A stretch of 64,000 bases of DNA from positions 1-64,000 of the forward strand of contig NZ_CAJWCF010000008.1 of the NCBI RefSeq assembly GCF_913020055.1, in the 5' to 3' direction. The position numbers and the translations under genes were made by a program. The notes beneath the pieces are model-generated. The model saw only the letters and a program-made list of their open reading frames with translations, was not told the DNA's origin and made no database searches. Source of the stretch: an uncultured Paraglaciecola sp. (GTDB taxonomy: Bacteria; Pseudomonadota; Gammaproteobacteria; Enterobacterales; Alteromonadaceae). Positions within the stretch are counted from its first letter, which is position 1. The number at the start of each line of letters is the position of its first letter. Shown here one piece after another: positions 51,061 through 60,940 of the stretch.

Positions 51061-52776
51061 TTATCGCCCTGCCCTAACTAGCCGCACTCGCGCTGCAGTT
51101 GATTTGTTTAAAAAATTATCATTTCCCGACGAAAAATCAATGGCCCACGCATTTTGCGCTTGATCGTTGTTAAAACCGTCAGCACTTGAATCTTGGGTCC
51201 AATACCAAACATGAGGGGTTAATGAATCAGTAGTATTAGGGAAATAATCGGTATCAATCATCGGCGCTGAAGTTTGACCAAGATGTAATATAGATAACAA
51301 TTCGTTATGTGTTGGCAAACGCCAATCTCTAAAATTACATAAACCTTGGGTGTTCACTTCGGTAATGAAGTTTTCGGTGTTGCAACTGGTCAGAGAACAA
51401 CTAGTCGCCGCACCATTTTCGTCACCATCAACACTTCCTTCTTCGACAGTTTGATACCAAGAGTAGCTGTGACTATTACTGTGCAAAGTTGTAGTAAAAA
51501 CATCTGTTTTAGACTCCCAAATTAGACCAGTAATGTTATCTCGCACACAATTCCATGACGAAGATTCGTCATCCACTTCATCTCCGATTGCATCTAACCG
51601 AGTGAAATCAAAACCTTGGTCTCCCCTTCCGGCTTTCTCAGACAAACCATTAGCATGGATAATATCTTGGCCACGTTGACCATCTTGACCGGGATAATCA
51701 GCTTGATAAGCGCTGAGTATTTGTGAATCAGTTGCTTGTAAAATAACCCCAGTATCATTTAGTGGTTGGATTGGCAGCGGTTTGATCGTAACCGTTAGGC
51801 TATCGTCAACTGAATTTCCCTGCGCATCTGTAACTCTTAGCGTAAAAGTAACGGTTTCTGTCTGTGTGACTGTTGGCGCAACGGCAACAGTTTGCAACAG
51901 ATTAAGATTTTCAATTTGCGGGTCATTTTCAGAGTCATTTAACCAAGTCACAACTAAAGGTTCAGAAGCAGCCACTGTGGTGCTAGCAGCACCGTTTAAG
52001 TTAATGCTCTCACCGGTAAATACTTGATGACTAATACCGGCATCAATTGCTGGTAAAGTATCTGCAGAACTTTGAATATTTAGGGTCAGTGTTTCAACAT
52101 TTTCAGCCCCTTCCTGATCAGTCACTGTCAAACTAATAGTGACTGAATTCGCGTCCATCAGTATAGGTGTAATAAAAGCTAGGCTGTCACCTTGTAAACT
52201 AATGCCAGTTAATACCGACTCACCGGCAGTTTGTTGCCATAAATATGCCGCAATGGGAGTGTTAATATCAGAAGTATCCGAATCGGAGCTAGTACTGCCA
52301 TCCAATATAACTTCAAAACCAGCCGGAAACTGATTGATTGCTAGCCCCTTAAATTGGCTAAGGTTGATAACAGCTTTTGGTGGCACATTAACAGGGTTAA
52401 TTTGATATACCACAGAATCGCTGCCTGAATTGCCATTGGCATCAGTGACTTCAACAGTGAAAGTATAAGTCAGTGCATCGGTAGCAACAGGCGCAGTAAA
52501 AGTGGCGGTTCCTAAGGCTGTATCACTTTGCGTAATAGCGATAGTGGGTGACACACTCCATTTATAGGTCAAAACGTCGGTCTGACCGCTAGCAACTGCA
52601 CTAAGAGTTACAGTAGTTTGTTCATCAACAGATTGATTTGTACCAGCATTAACCAGTACTTTGGGTGTAGGAGTGTCGGTGTCACTGTCCAGTGAACTTC
52701 CAGAACAGCCAACTAAAAGCGCGGCAACAAACAGAATGGTAAAAAAGCGATTATGCATGGTCATGGCAGTAGGCAA
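51061..52776 (-). CDS. lipoprotein with PKD-like domains and C-terminal DUF1566 domain
   Basis: Lipobox LLVGCSG; PKD-like repeats; CVRDNITGLIWESKTD...WRLPTHNELLSILHL. Confidence 0.82.
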   Translation of the reverse strand: MPTAMTMHNRFFTILFVAALLVGCSGSSLDSDTDTPTPKVLVNAGTNQSVDEQTTVTLSAVASGQTDVLTYKWSVSPTIAITQSDTALGTATFTAPVATDALTYTFTVEVTDANGNSGSDSVVYQINPVNVPPKAVINLSQFKGLAINQFPAGFEVILDGSTSSDSDTSDINTPIAAYLWQQTAGESVLTGISLQGDSLAFITPILMDANSVTISLTVTDQEGAENVETLTLNIQSSADTLPAIDAGISHQVFTGESINLNGAASTTVAASEPLVVTWLNDSENDPQIENLNLLQTVAVAPTVTQTETVTFTLRVTDAQGNSVDDSLTVTIKPLPIQPLNDTGVILQATDSQILSAYQADYPGQDGQRGQDIIHANGLSEKAGRGDQGFDFTRLDAIGDEVDDESSSWNCVRDNITGLIWESKTDVFTTTLHSNSHSYSWYQTVEEGSVDGDENGAATSCSLTSCNTENFITEVNTQGLCNFRDWRLPTHNELLSILHLGQTSAPMIDTDYFPNTTDSLTPHVWYWTQDSSADGFNNDQAQNAWAIDFSSGNDNFLNKSTAARVRLVRAGR

Positions 52777-52863
52777 TCATTTATCTTCAAATGCAAAACA
52801 GTAGATAACACTATGCAGTTACTGTACCAGCTGAACGCCATTATATTGGCTGGCCATCTAAAG

Positions 52864-53592
52864 CTATGTAAACAACATAAAAACAACAGGTAGAACAATG
52901 GCTGTGAGTATGCCATTTACGCATAATGCCATAGTGGAAAATGCCCCCGCTTTTGTATGTAACTGATATGCTCTAGCAGTACCTATGGCATGGGAGACAG
53001 TGCCTAACGCTAAACCTTTAGCCCTAGGATCAGTACAACGAGTCAACTTGAAAATAAATTGGCTGAACATGACCCCCAATATACCAGTGATAACCACTAC
53101 CGCTGCAGCAAGTTCGGGTAACCCTCCAATAATTTTAGAGGTATCCACTGCCAGCGGTGTGGTAATAGATTTAGTTAACACTGAAAACCTGACAGGGTCT
53201 GAAAAATCAAATAAACCTAACCAACCAATTGCTATTAGGGGAGCAATAACTCCACCAATAATAATCACTACTATGCCTTTGCGGCCTGCGGTGTATATCA
53301 ATCTAATCTGTTGGTACAAGGGAATTGCCAATGCCACAGTGATAGGCCCAAGCATCCAGTTTATTGGCGTAACATAATGTTGGTAGTCGAGCACAGAAGT
53401 GTGACTCACTAAACTTATTCCACCAATTAAAATGGCGCCTACTATTATCGGGTGTAACAATATGTTGTTAGAAAAATATTTAAAGATCCAAACCGCCAAC
53501 ACATAAACCAATAAAGTCGCAGTTAACCAAAATAGTTGGTCTAGGGAAACAAGCGCGATCATTGACGGCCAATCCATTAGATTAACCTTCAT
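52864..53592 (-). CDS. lrgB: LrgB family protein
   Basis: ITTPLAVDTSKIIGGLPELAAAVVVITGILG; LALGTVSHAIGTARAYQL; start trimmed from 53625. Confidence 0.85.
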   Translation of the reverse strand: MKVNLMDWPSMIALVSLDQLFWLTATLLVYVLAVWIFKYFSNNILLHPIIVGAILIGGISLVSHTSVLDYQHYVTPINWMLGPITVALAIPLYQQIRLIYTAGRKGIVVIIIGGVIAPLIAIGWLGLFDFSDPVRFSVLTKSITTPLAVDTSKIIGGLPELAAAVVVITGILGVMFSQFIFKLTRCTDPRAKGLALGTVSHAIGTARAYQLHTKAGAFSTMALCVNGILTAIVLPVVFMLFT

Positions 53593-53968
53593 CGTCTTGC
53601 TGGTCTGACTGATTTGGACTACCAAAAAAACGCTGGCCTAGCCAAGAAGTAATACACAAACTTACAAAGGTGCTGAGCATCACAGCAAATAAAAATAGCC
53701 ATAAATTATCACTCAGTTGTTTAGCGTAAAACCAAGCAGCAACCAAAGGGGGGATAAAAAACAAAGATAAATGTCTAAGGCAAAATTGACTGACAGATGC
53801 CAAAGCGCTTGGAACGCGCCCTAAACATATAAGCGCAATAAATAATAATAACAGCCCTAATAATGAGGCAGGTAAAGCTAAGAAGTGACTCAACCCATAC
53901 CCCAAGAACCAAAAACCGATAAGAGTAATAAAAGCTAGGATTGCCTTTACAACATCATTTTTTGACAT
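53582..53968 (-). CDS. CidA/LrgA family protein
   Basis: Four TMs, FWFLGYGLSHFLALPASLLGLLLLF...LSLFFIPPLVA; adjacent to lrgB. Confidence 0.85.
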   Translation of the reverse strand: MSKNDVVKAILAFITLIGFWFLGYGLSHFLALPASLLGLLLLFIALICLGRVPSALASVSQFCLRHLSLFFIPPLVAAWFYAKQLSDNLWLFLFAVMLSTFVSLCITSWLGQRFFGSPNQSDQQDDEG

Positions 53969-53998
53969 GATAAAATCAATCCAGTCAATTCAACCTAA

Positions 53999-55357
53999 TT
54001 AACTACCCGTTTTGACATCTTCTAAGTGATATTTTTCAATTAAAGAATACAAAGTCGGTCTAGTGACCCCAAGCAATTCTGCAGTCTTAGACATGTTACG
54101 CTCTGCCACCAAAAAGGCATTACGTATTGCCCGACTTTCAGCATACTCTCTCACTTCACGTAAATTTAGCGTGTCGATAACGGGTCCATCATCAAGTAAC
54201 GTTAAATTCAAATCATCAGCCTGAATATGACTGCCCTCGGCCATTATCACCGCTGATTTTAGTTTGTTTTGCAGCTCTCGAATATTGCCTGGCCATTTAT
54301 GCTGTTTCATGGCTTTTATCGCTGAGTCACTGAAACCTTTGAGTTTGGTTTTAAATTCTTCGTTGTATTGCGCCAAAAAAGTTTTGGCCAATAACACCAC
54401 ATCGTTATCACGCTCTCTAAGTGGTGGGATGATAATGCTAATTTCCCCCACTCGATAAAATAAATCTTCACGAAAAGTCTGTTCTTCGACCATAGAAGGA
54501 ATATCCCTGTGAGTAGCGCATATCACTCGAATATTCACAGGTATTTCAGATCGCCCACCCACACGTTCAATCACACGTTCTTGTAAAAAACGTAACATTT
54601 TGGCTTGTAAACCAATAGGCATATCGCCAATTTCATCTAAAAACAAGGTACCGTTTTGAGCCGTTTCTATCTTGCCTGGAGTGGTTTTACTGGCCCCAGT
54701 GAAGGCGCCTTTTTCATAACCAAATAGTTCACTTTCAAGCAAATTTTCTGGAATAGAAGCACAGTTAATCGCAACAAACGCTTTGTCTTTACGCAGACTG
54801 TGTTCATGAATACTGCGAGCAAACACCTCTTTACCTGTACCACTTTCACCGAGTAATAATGTACTGATATCAGTCTGCGCGATCCGTTCGGCTTTTCTAC
54901 TGGCCGCTAAAAGACCTTCACTCTGACCAATTATCTTGTCCATTGAAGGTGCCACTTCAGCTAAATGGCGATTCTCCAGTTCCAAATTAAACAGGTTAAT
55001 AGCACGGCTAACTAAAATTTGAATAGTGTCTGAGTCGATGGGCTTTTGGTAGAAGTCGTATGCACCTAAATTTACAGCTTTTAATGCATTTTTTTTGTCA
55101 TTATTACCGGTTACCACTATGACTTTTGTTTGCGGCGCTAAGGCTAAAATTTCTTCTAGAGTAGCTAAACCTTCAGTAGCATTACTGGGATCTGGGGGTA
55201 AACCTAAATCAAGTGTGACAACCTTTGGTTCAAAACGTCTCAATTGTGCAATAGCCGAGGTACGATCTTCGGCAAAAATAACTTCGTAGCCTGAAAAGCT
55301 CCACTTTAGTTGTTTTTGGATCCCTAAATCGTCATCGACGACCAAAATTTTATCCAT
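53999..55357 (-). CDS. prsR: PEP-CTERM-box response regulator transcription factor PrsR (sigma-54 activator)
   Basis: Receiver + AAA+ (GESGTGKE, GAFTGA) + Fis-type HTH (MSKTAELLGVTRPTLYSLIEKYHL); partner PrsK adjacent. Confidence 0.88.
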   Translation of the reverse strand: MDKILVVDDDLGIQKQLKWSFSGYEVIFAEDRTSAIAQLRRFEPKVVTLDLGLPPDPSNATEGLATLEEILALAPQTKVIVVTGNNDKKNALKAVNLGAYDFYQKPIDSDTIQILVSRAINLFNLELENRHLAEVAPSMDKIIGQSEGLLAASRKAERIAQTDISTLLLGESGTGKEVFARSIHEHSLRKDKAFVAINCASIPENLLESELFGYEKGAFTGASKTTPGKIETAQNGTLFLDEIGDMPIGLQAKMLRFLQERVIERVGGRSEIPVNIRVICATHRDIPSMVEEQTFREDLFYRVGEISIIIPPLRERDNDVVLLAKTFLAQYNEEFKTKLKGFSDSAIKAMKQHKWPGNIRELQNKLKSAVIMAEGSHIQADDLNLTLLDDGPVIDTLNLREVREYAESRAIRNAFLVAERNMSKTAELLGVTRPTLYSLIEKYHLEDVKTGS

Positions 55358-55369
55358 CTGTCAAAACCC

Positions 55370-57388
55370 TTAGCTTGTTGGTATTCGTAATGTAAAAGTT
55401 GTACCTTGCTGTTGCTTACTCTGCACCAGTAACTGACCGCCAATTTTTTCTAAATAGGCTTTTGCATCAAACGCCCCAATGCCCATGCCAGCGTTTCCTT
55501 TAGTTGTATCAAACGGTTTGAACAAGCGTGTGCGAATAAAGTCTTCGCTCATACCACAACCGGTATCCACAATATTGATCAGCATATACCTTTCATCTAT
55601 AGATAATTCTATCCCAATATCAACTTTACCATCATCACTCGTTGCTTGTTGAGCATTACTAACCAAATGGTAAATAACGTTACTTAATTTATCTTTATCT
55701 AACACCACTGGGGTCTCACTACTAACTAGCACACTAGGAGCAGGTAAATAGGATGCACATCTTTGTTCAACAACTTGCTTAATACACTCCGAAAGACTAA
55801 CTAAACTATCGGATCCATCTTGTGAAGCATTTTTTTCAGTCAATTGATGTAGCATTTTATCCATTCTAGCCTTGGTATGTTGCAAGGTTTCGAAAGTATC
55901 TGCAATAAACTCAGGGTTATCTTTATGCTGCTCTGCATTCGACAGAATGAGGTCAATTTGCGCCAATACGTTTTTTAAGTCGTGCACGATAAATGCAGAC
56001 ATCCGCGTGAAGGCAGCAAATTGTGCATTCTCAGCCAATTCTTGCGCTGCTTTATGATGAAACAAAAAATTCGAAATTTGTGCGTTCACCGCAGTTAAAT
56101 AATCTCTTAATTCCCAATTGAGTTTTTTGCTGGTGTTATCTGAACCTTGCATAACCACCATGCCCCAAAACTCTTCATCATCATATATGGGTACCACCAG
56201 CTGAAAAGAGACACCGTTTAACAGGCCATGATTAACTTTTAGCTCTTCATATACGTAGGGTTGGGTTCTAAGTTCCTCAATATCAACTATCCAATTTTTT
56301 GTTTTAAAAAACTCGGAAAATTCTAATAACACTGATTGTTCATCTTCATTTAAATTGGGTTTCTCAATGTTTGCCACGACCTTCAACTCACCATTTTTAA
56401 CCTGAATAAAACATCCAGTTTGGTAATCGATTGCCTGTGTTAACCCTCTTAATGCTGTTGCATAAACATTTTCGTCTGACTCTTTGGTATTTAGGCAATG
56501 TGTTAACTTTAACCATTCATGTCGATAGTCAAATTGATTGGCGAAGAAGTGTTTAGTAATAAACACCTTAATTTTTGTGCGAAAACTCATAGAAAGGAAC
56601 AATGTCGCTAATAGCGCTAGTGACAAGGCAATCAATACCACTTGTATGGTCGCTCCCCACTCGCCACCTAAATACTTAACTGCATAACCGAGCATGGCCA
56701 TTACAAATAAATAACCACCTGCTACCATCAGCAAAGTGCTATGCATCACTATATCTCTGGAAATATAGATCTCCACCCCCCAATTTTCGACTCGCCTAAT
56801 GGCTAATATCAAAAAGGGGATCATCGCCGAATAGATGTAACCTCTAGCCGCGATGTAATTAATATGAATTTGTTCCACCATCAAGGCATTAGCAAAGGTG
56901 ACAAATTCAAACACACTGATGACCGCCAAATATAAGATTAATGGCTTTAATGCCCATCTATTTTCACCGGCCTGACGATATATAACCTCAAGTAAAACAA
57001 GCACTTCAAGGGCGATAACCGTCTGCAGTAGAAACCGCCATGACTCCTTATCAATACCAAGATAAGGCATTACAATTGCTGTAATCGGCAAAGTCAAAAT
57101 GAACCAAGTCTCTTTTCGACTTAACACTTCAATGATATTAGTAAAATTATTTTTTAAACATGATGCTAGAAAAAGAAGCCAAAACAAACTTTTAATATTG
57201 TCAAAAAGTAATAATTTTTCGACCGATAGCTGGGAAAAAATGAACGGTGCAACAGACCATAGACATGTCGCACCTGTGGCTAAAATTAGCAAATACTTTG
57301 CTAATCCAGATTTGCGAACGGTTAATAACAGTAATAAAAGAAAGGCATAACCAATTGCACTGATTGCATATCCAACAGTTGCGATCAT
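55370..57388 (-). CDS. prsK: XrtA/PEP-CTERM system histidine kinase PrsK
   Basis: Multi-TM N-terminus, GAF-like region, VHDLKNVLAQIDLILSNAEQH, C-terminal HATPase; adjacent to prsR. Confidence 0.88.
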   Translation of the reverse strand: MIATVGYAISAIGYAFLLLLLLTVRKSGLAKYLLILATGATCLWSVAPFIFSQLSVEKLLLFDNIKSLFWLLFLASCLKNNFTNIIEVLSRKETWFILTLPITAIVMPYLGIDKESWRFLLQTVIALEVLVLLEVIYRQAGENRWALKPLILYLAVISVFEFVTFANALMVEQIHINYIAARGYIYSAMIPFLILAIRRVENWGVEIYISRDIVMHSTLLMVAGGYLFVMAMLGYAVKYLGGEWGATIQVVLIALSLALLATLFLSMSFRTKIKVFITKHFFANQFDYRHEWLKLTHCLNTKESDENVYATALRGLTQAIDYQTGCFIQVKNGELKVVANIEKPNLNEDEQSVLLEFSEFFKTKNWIVDIEELRTQPYVYEELKVNHGLLNGVSFQLVVPIYDDEEFWGMVVMQGSDNTSKKLNWELRDYLTAVNAQISNFLFHHKAAQELAENAQFAAFTRMSAFIVHDLKNVLAQIDLILSNAEQHKDNPEFIADTFETLQHTKARMDKMLHQLTEKNASQDGSDSLVSLSECIKQVVEQRCASYLPAPSVLVSSETPVVLDKDKLSNVIYHLVSNAQQATSDDGKVDIGIELSIDERYMLINIVDTGCGMSEDFIRTRLFKPFDTTKGNAGMGIGAFDAKAYLEKIGGQLLVQSKQQQGTTFTLRIPTS

Positions 57389-57398
57389 AGTGAGCTCT

Positions 57399-58523
57399 TT
57401 ATCGTTTTTTTAATACTAGACTGCCGATTGAATAACCTGCTCCAAACGAACATAACAAACCGATGTCACCTGATTGTAAATCTTTGTGATTCAGATAAAA
57501 CGCGATAATCGAGCCGGCAGAAGCAGTATTCGCAAACGTATCTAATACGATTGGCGCTTCTTGTAAGTCAGGTTGTCTGCCGAGTAACTTGCGACTGATC
57601 AACGTATTCATATTGATATTCGCTTGATGCAACCACCATCTTGATACATTTTCAGAACCAAGCTGGTGTCGAGCTAAATGTTCAGAAATATGCTCAACGG
57701 CCATCGGACAAACCTCTTTAAATACTTTGCGCCCTACTTGATGGAAAAGTTTATCTTCGCCAAAGGGATCAACGTCATTAGCACGGCTAACGTAACTGAA
57801 ATTCGAGCGAATATTGTTTGAATATTCCGTGACAGCTTTGGTGCTAAGTATTTCAAACACATGTTCTGATTTAGCGGTTTGTGCACTTTCAACCACCATT
57901 GCCGTCGCCACATCGCCAAAAATAAAATGACTATCTCTGTCACAAAAATTAACTTGTGGCGTGGTCAACTCTGGATTGATAACTAAAACGGCTTTAGCGG
58001 TGCCAGCCGCAATCATTTCATAGGCACGATGTAAGGCAAAAGTAGCAGCAGAACAAGCCACTAACATATCAAAAGCAAAACCTTTAATACCCAAAGCACC
58101 TTGCACTTCAATAGCTAAAGCAGGGTAAGAACGCTGCGTATAGGCACAAGCCACAATTACTGCGTCAATGTCATCTGCGGTTTTATTTGCCGCTTTTAGT
58201 GCGTCTTTAGCGGCATGAATAGCCATTTCGGCTTGATCAGATAATTCATCCTCTGCTCGCTCAGGGATCATTGGGCGCATTCTATCAATGTCTAGAATGC
58301 CATCTTTCACGTATACGTAGCGGCTCTTGATACCTGATGCTTTTTCAATAAACTCAGCACTTGAAAGAGGCTTTTCAGACAGTTCTTGTTGTTCAATGGC
58401 AAGTTTATTTATTTGGTTAAACTGCGTTGCATACGCGTTATATGCGACTACCAATTCTTCATTAGAAATACTGAAATCGGGCTTCCATAAACCTGAACCA
58501 CTTATAACAACTGAAGATGACAT
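57399..58523 (-). CDS. beta-ketoacyl-ACP synthase III (FabH-like)
   Basis: Active-site DMLVACSAATFAL, WWLHQAN, FANTASAG. Confidence 0.88.
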   Translation of the reverse strand: MSSSVVISGSGLWKPDFSISNEELVVAYNAYATQFNQINKLAIEQQELSEKPLSSAEFIEKASGIKSRYVYVKDGILDIDRMRPMIPERAEDELSDQAEMAIHAAKDALKAANKTADDIDAVIVACAYTQRSYPALAIEVQGALGIKGFAFDMLVACSAATFALHRAYEMIAAGTAKAVLVINPELTTPQVNFCDRDSHFIFGDVATAMVVESAQTAKSEHVFEILSTKAVTEYSNNIRSNFSYVSRANDVDPFGEDKLFHQVGRKVFKEVCPMAVEHISEHLARHQLGSENVSRWWLHQANINMNTLISRKLLGRQPDLQEAPIVLDTFANTASAGSIIAFYLNHKDLQSGDIGLLCSFGAGYSIGSLVLKKR

Positions 58524-58610
58524 ATAGATTCCTAACTAAAACATGCGAAGCCACAGGTACAGACAAATAAATTATGTGGCAGATATTCAGTTAGCTTATC
58601 GGTTTGTATG

Positions 58611-58637
58611 AAAAAAGTCAGCTTGAAGCTGACTTTT
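58611..58637 (-). terminator. Rho-independent terminator (minus strand)
   Basis: Minus strand AAAAGTCAGCTTCAAGCTGACTTTTTT, downstream of 58663-59655. Confidence 0.85.
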
Positions 58638-58662
58638 AAAGTGAATAAATGTTGCAGGCGAC

Positions 58663-59655
58663 TCAGAACAAATAGGTGGTCGCTGCCAATAACAATTTAT
58701 CTTTGTTTGATTTCCCAGTGACGCATGCTTGTATATCTTTATGTTTGAAGACATACACCTTGTCGTGTGAACCAATCACACTGTCGTTGTCTGCGTCTAC
58801 AAAGTCAGACAATAAAAAGGTCACATTTTCATCAACGGACAAAGACCGAAGGCCAGCACCATAGCGGCACAACATATCACCTATGGTATTTTCAAATATC
58901 GATAAAGACTCTTTATATAATTTATGCTTAGCAGCCTGACGCTTAGCGACTTCCTGATTACGTTCAGCTTCTAGGCTAGTACGAAAGGATTCCAATTCCA
59001 TCTTTTTTGCCTCAAGCTTAGCGACTTCTCTGTCGAGTTCACTAAAACGTTTATCAATCTCTTTGCGGCGATTTGAATCTGCATTGCGTTTTTCAAACTC
59101 TAAGTCCCTGCGAGAGCGGTCATATTCTCTTTTCTCCCAGCCCAACTCTCTTTGCTCTTCACTTAACTCACGCATTTTGTCGCTTAAATCGTCATCAAAA
59201 TGATCGCCATGTTCAACAATACTCATGACCATTCTTTCGATTTCATCTTCATCGATATCAATTTCTATACGGCCACCTTTAGTATTTGGAGCCATTGGCG
59301 CCTTGGGGATACTGTTAATTAACCCATTAAAATCAAAACCAAAGAAATTTCCACCGTGCCTACCACTGTCTATTTCAAAAACCACACCTTGATCCGCAAG
59401 ATAAAACACCGATTCCGCTCTAAAACGTATATTTTTATTAGATTTCTGTTGTTTCAATGAGGCTTGCAGAATATTCAGCATAATGCCTGCTTCATTACGT
59501 ACTTCTTTTATATTGGTGTCACTACTTTTAGCTTGTAGTGGACTAATAGCTAGGCTGCTAAAAGCCAACGCCAATAACGTTTTTTTAATCGATATAATCA
59601 TGATTACTTCCTCATTCGTTAATGTTGCCAGTGCCGAGTAAATCTGGCTTAGCAT
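58663..59655 (-). CDS. hypothetical exported protein with charged coiled coil
   Basis: Signal peptide IKKTLLALAFSSLAISPLQA; EQRELGWEKREYDRSRRDLEFEKRNADSNRRKEIDKRFSELDREVAKLEAKK; true start probably downstream of the ORF start (overlap with the anti-sigma gene). Confidence 0.6.
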   Translation of the reverse strand: MLSQIYSALATLTNEEVIMIISIKKTLLALAFSSLAISPLQAKSSDTNIKEVRNEAGIMLNILQASLKQQKSNKNIRFRAESVFYLADQGVVFEIDSGRHGGNFFGFDFNGLINSIPKAPMAPNTKGGRIEIDIDEDEIERMVMSIVEHGDHFDDDLSDKMRELSEEQRELGWEKREYDRSRRDLEFEKRNADSNRRKEIDKRFSELDREVAKLEAKKMELESFRTSLEAERNQEVAKRQAAKHKLYKESLSIFENTIGDMLCRYGAGLRSLSVDENVTFLLSDFVDADNDSVIGSHDKVYVFKHKDIQACVTGKSNKDKLLLAATTYLF

Positions 59656-60307
59656 GCATATTTTTTTGTAATTTGTTTAATTGACGCGCATAAAATATTT
59701 GATCGTCACCGCGCTGCTCGTTTACATATTTAATAAGTTCAGCGAAGTCCTCTCGCCTTTCTTTACGACTTGCCCCGAGTAAATATTGAGTCAATTGAGT
59801 ACTGGTATCCATTTGTTGCTGCTGCATTGTTTGGGTGTAATTTGTTAATGCGAGTTGCTGCGTTTCTTGAAATTCAGTTATTCGGTCATTGACTAATTTT
59901 TCAATTTTTTGCTCACTTTGTTTACCCGCAAAACTGATCGTTATCGCGCCTTCCTCTGTGCGTACTTGCAACCCAGTTAATACCATCACTATGGCAAGCA
60001 TAGACGTGGCAAAGGATAACGTTGGCAACCCTTGCCACTGCCACCATTTGGCTTTCTCTGGCATATCAAAAGTGCTTGCTCTATCCCAGCTTGGCACTTC
60101 GTCACTTTGATAATGCTCACTTTGCATAGCGAACATGTTGAATGTCTCAACTTGTTTGGAAAAAATCTGGTCTTCTAAACATCGCTGCTCAAACTCAATG
60201 CGCTGTTGCTCATTAAGCTGCTGCTCTGACCAAAGAGCGAATAATTGTTCGTTATTTAAGGGTTTGCCTAAATCAGCTCCGCCCAATTTTGATTCATGTT
60301 TAGGCAT
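59612..60307 (-). CDS. putative anti-sigma factor (single TM)
   Basis: 232 aa, N-terminal helical cytosolic region, TM LSFATSMLAIVMVLTGLQV; start codon overlaps the sigma-factor stop. Confidence 0.65.
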   Translation of the reverse strand: MPKHESKLGGADLGKPLNNEQLFALWSEQQLNEQQRIEFEQRCLEDQIFSKQVETFNMFAMQSEHYQSDEVPSWDRASTFDMPEKAKWWQWQGLPTLSFATSMLAIVMVLTGLQVRTEEGAITISFAGKQSEQKIEKLVNDRITEFQETQQLALTNYTQTMQQQQMDTSTQLTQYLLGASRKERREDFAELIKYVNEQRGDDQIFYARQLNKLQKNMHAKPDLLGTGNINE

Positions 60308-60842
60308 AATCAACCTCCATTAAGGTTTTCAATTTTTCTAACGCACCGTATAAACGAGACTTAGCAGTATTGGCAGAAATACCTGTTTGCTCGGCAATTT
60401 CATCAAACGTAAACTGTCCAAAAAACTTTAATTCCACCACCGCTTTTTGTGCTAAAGGTAATTGTTGCATCGCACTAATTAGTTGTTTATTTTCGTGACT
60501 GGTATGAATACTGGCATCTGCACTAATTTCATTGCTTTCTATTTCAGGGGTATCATCTAAGCCTTGAGTCGGCTTTTTACGCCGATAAAACTCAATACAA
60601 CGAAAATGGGCGATACGAAATAACCAACTTTTAAAACTACCTTCATTTCTATAACTGGCTAAATTTCGAAATACCTAAATAAACACCTCTTGCATTAAAT
60701 CCAAAGCATCTTCATTTTTACCCGTCATACGCATGCCGTAGTTATAAATGGGTTTTTCATAGCGTTTGAGTAAACTCAGCCAGGCTTGTTTATTGCCCTG
60801 CAGAGCTTTAGTTATTAACTGTTCATCGCTTTTTTCAAACAC
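60300..60842 (-). pseudogene. ECF-type RNA polymerase sigma factor with internal TAG
   Basis: Minus-strand translation MFEKSDEQLITKALQGNKQAWLSLLKRYEKPIYNYGMRMTGKNEDALDLMQEVFI*VFRNLASYRNEGSFKSWLFRIAHFRCIEFYRRKKPTQGLDDTPEIESNEISADASIHTSHENKQLISAMQQLPLAQKAVVELKFFGQFTFDEIAEQTGISANTAKSRLYGALEKLKTLMEVDYA*; TAG at 60675-60677. Absent from the supplied ORF track. Confidence 0.85.
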
Positions 60843-60940
60843 TGTTTTTAGTTCCCAGATTGAAGGTGCTTTCCCTTTTCAAACATTAAGTCGAGGGGTA
60901 AAGAAAAAAAGTTTGTTTTTTTAAATAAATTTTTTGAATA

